This document shows positions 62,201 through 64,000 of a stretch of 64,000 nucleotides of DNA, piece by piece. The notes beneath the pieces were generated by a model, which worked only from the letters and a program-made list of their open reading frames with translations, did no database searches and was not told the DNA's origin. Location: positions 3,472,001 through 3,536,000 of the forward strand of contig NC_135043.1 in the NCBI RefSeq assembly GCF_051020975.1, in the 5' to 3' direction. Positions within the stretch are counted from its first letter, which is position 1; every line of letters begins with the position of its first letter. Origin of the DNA: Osmia lignaria lignaria. Lineage: Eukaryota; Arthropoda; Insecta; Hymenoptera; Megachilidae. The position numbers were made by a program, and so were the translations under genes.

Positions 62201-63189
62201 CGTTGCTATAATATAAAAGTTATATTATTAACAGTAGAACATTGTTATTGCAATATAAAAACATATGAACATAATGCAAATAATGTTACAACTAAGAAGT
62301 TTAGTTACTTATTTATCTTATTACAAATGTTTATAATCAATAAAAAATCAGAAAAGTAGGAGTAATATAATACCTATGAAAGGTTCCCATGTCATAAAAT
62401 ATGTCCCTTGACTGGAGAACTGAATTGCAGAAATTTTGGGCCTCTTGATCTCTATAATTATTTTCCATGTATTACAGTGCAAAATCTTGACAGCCACTCC
62501 ATTAACCCATGCAAAATATCTTCCCTCTGGACTAAATACCATAGCCTTGCATGTTTTACTGTCATCCTTGGGGAATGTTTTAACTGGTTCATATGATGGT
62601 GGGCCCTGGCCTAAACTGATCCCAATGGAACCTCTCACTAAAACATAAACAAAAAGAGATAAAATCAACATTTTTTACTATTTTAGTTTCATTTTTATTA
62701 TTGTTTAATTTCATCATATTCAATCATTCATACATATGTTACAAATTTTTATTTTATCAGAACTGTTTTATTCACCTTACATTATAATGCATACATTAAA
62801 AAAATTACTGAATAATACCATTTTCCCCCAATTATTAATACACATATTTCAATTTTTGAAAGCAAGTTGAAATAACTATGAACCATATGGAATTTTAAAC
62901 AAAATTATTAAGAAAACTTTCAAGAAATATTTATAATCATAAATATAATTAAAAAATACACTGCCACGTGAAACACTTTCTTTATATCAAATGCGATCCA
63001 GTAATAAAATGCCACTAAACACAATGTGCTATAAAAGTTGCAACCATTTTATGGACGATGATACATTTGATAAATATTAATATCACTTATGGATAAATAT
63101 TGCTAAAAGTTTGATTTTCAATTAGGCAATATATCAATAAAAACAATACAAAAGTGCTTACCAGCGAGACACGGAACAGGCAACGCCAT
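59223..63189 (-). CDS. eIF2A: Eukaryotic translation initiation factor 2A
   Basis: Twelve exons in transcript order: 63162-63189, 62374-62637, 62106-62205, 61687-61862, 60822-60910, 60611-60761, 60365-60535, 60105-60279, 59862-60025, 59688-59786, 59423-59607, 59223-59348. They sum to 1728 bases, 575 residues (human 585). eIF2A is a monomeric protein that can deliver initiator or other tRNA to the 40S subunit in non-canonical initiation; it is distinct from the alpha subunit of eIF2. The N-terminal WD-type beta-propeller (to about residue 430) shows VRGSIGISL, TEVDKTGASYYGKQTLHYL, YGFMPAKATLFNLKC and GFGNLRGGIELWDV. The tail has a Lys-rich stretch (KAKKKTKKVKK) and a final coiled coil with repeated Leu/Glu/Lys. 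Start ATG at 63187-63189 (MALPVPCLA) aligns with the human start. Eleven introns; ten are GT-AG and one is AT-AC. Confidence 0.95.
60280..60364 (-). other. U12-type AT-AC intron of eIF2A
   Basis: Between exons 7 and 8 no GT donor keeps the frame. Instead the 5' end is ATATCCTTT (60356-60364, exact U12 donor consensus), TTCCTTAAC (60290-60298, exact U12 branch consensus) lies with its branch A 11 bases before the end, and the intron ends in AC. Removing these 85 bases restores PQGN-ILILTGFGN, matching the human order of residues. Confidence 0.85.
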
Positions 63190-63330
63190 TTTACCTCCGT
63201 TACCATGTGGTACCGTAATATCGAATATCGACCACTCTTGCGAGACTGAGGAATTTGTCCCTTGAAAAGGATATCTTGCACATGCGTCGCCAACATCGTA
63301 TACATGAAACACGTGCGCTCAGTGCCGTAC
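63190..63330 (-). promoter_or_regulatory. eIF2A 5' leader and likely promoter
   Basis: GC-richer patch just upstream of the eIF2A start with a CACGTG E-box at 63310-63315. The next 670 bases to the window end are AT-rich and hold nothing I can name. Confidence 0.4.
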
Positions 63331-64000
63331 GTATAAAAATAAACGTATGAAATGATTTTTGTTCAATTTTTTAAATAAATGCATCAGTCGCAAATATTTT
63401 AACATATATATACATAGTTTTAAATAAGTTATATATATGTAAATGTTAGGTATGCAGTTATATACATAATTGTCATAAGGTATATGAGACATAAAAGCGA
63501 TATATATTATACATATAAAATTATTGAGCTAAACAACACATTTCTTTTTTAATTTATACATAATTATACATCAATTTTTGTCAGATGACTATACTTCAGC
63601 TAACCCGTGATTAATGATTTCAATATCGATTAATCTTTCGATTATTATTCGAAATATCGACTTTTTGCGCTTTTTTAAAATGATTATACACTTTTTCGTA
63701 TTGTATGTATCTTAAAATTTATTTAATATCTTAAACACTGAGTAGTAATACTAAGTTATATAATTTAGTATAAGTTAGTATTCAAATCCTGTCTATTAAT
63801 AATCCTGCATGTTTCAAATATCTTTTAAATCTTTGTCATCTATACGTATACGAATCTTGCACAAAGTACATGTTTTAGATAAGAATCCGTATTTCTTTCT
63901 AAGTAAAGATAAAAAGATATACTTATCATGACTAAATTTTTCAAGACTTCTAAAAAGTGATGATACAGTGCTTCAATTCTTAAATTATTTATAAGTAATA

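Noticed and set aside
1..64000. CRISPR arrays, bacterial operons, rRNA or viral genes
   Set aside because: None seen; repeats here are transposons or simple repeats and all supported genes are animal genes with introns.

Overview
This window is insect nuclear DNA, most likely from a hymenopteran such as a bee. It is AT-rich, its intron-containing genes match insect and human families, it carries CCTAA/TTAGG telomere-type repeats, and it is dense in short inverted-repeat transposons. I see no bacterial operons, CRISPR arrays, rRNA or intact tRNA genes. All calls come from reading the sequence and checking that splice junctions keep the reading frame. No database was searched.

Four genes are well supported, and a fifth is nested inside one of them. 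(1) The 3' half of a TLDc-domain gene (OXR1/NCOA7 family, Drosophila mustard) lies on the plus strand, with exons from 2366 to 22148 separated by an intron of about 17 kb. An internal promoter and first exon near 12.4-13.0 kb predict a short, TLDc-only protein of 217 residues. (2) A peroxisomal 2-hydroxyacid (glycolate) oxidase lies on the minus strand, 29931-35429, with 8 exons and 366 residues. (3) A complete polypeptide GalNAc-transferase gene (612 residues) sits inside the second intron of the oxidase, on the opposite strand, 31671-33699. (4) The ubiquitin protease USP9X/fat facets lies on the minus strand, 45270-55714. I could trace all 26 coding exons, giving 2590 residues. (5) Translation factor eIF2A lies on the minus strand, 59223-63189, with 12 exons and 575 residues. 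One of its introns has the hallmarks of a U12-type AT-AC intron.

The layout is: 1-22.1 kb TLDc gene with transposon-packed introns; 22.1-29.9 kb 3' UTR and intergenic DNA; 29.9-35.4 kb oxidase with the nested glycosyltransferase; 35.4-45.3 kb gene-poor DNA with repeats; 45.3-55.7 kb USP9X; 55.7-59.2 kb USP9X upstream DNA and intergenic DNA; 59.2-63.2 kb eIF2A. The genes are unrelated in pathway, as is usual in an animal genome.

The most notable signals are the U12 intron in eIF2A, the nested GalNAc-transferase, the internal TLDc promoter, and a CLEAR-like E-box at an upstream TATA promoter of the TLDc gene. Mobile-element signals include several elements with readable target duplications, a tandem pair of 119-bp foldbacks separated by GTAC, and a three-level transposon nest. 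There are also a perfect 29-bp hairpin and a roughly 290-bp-arm hairpin in a USP9X intron.
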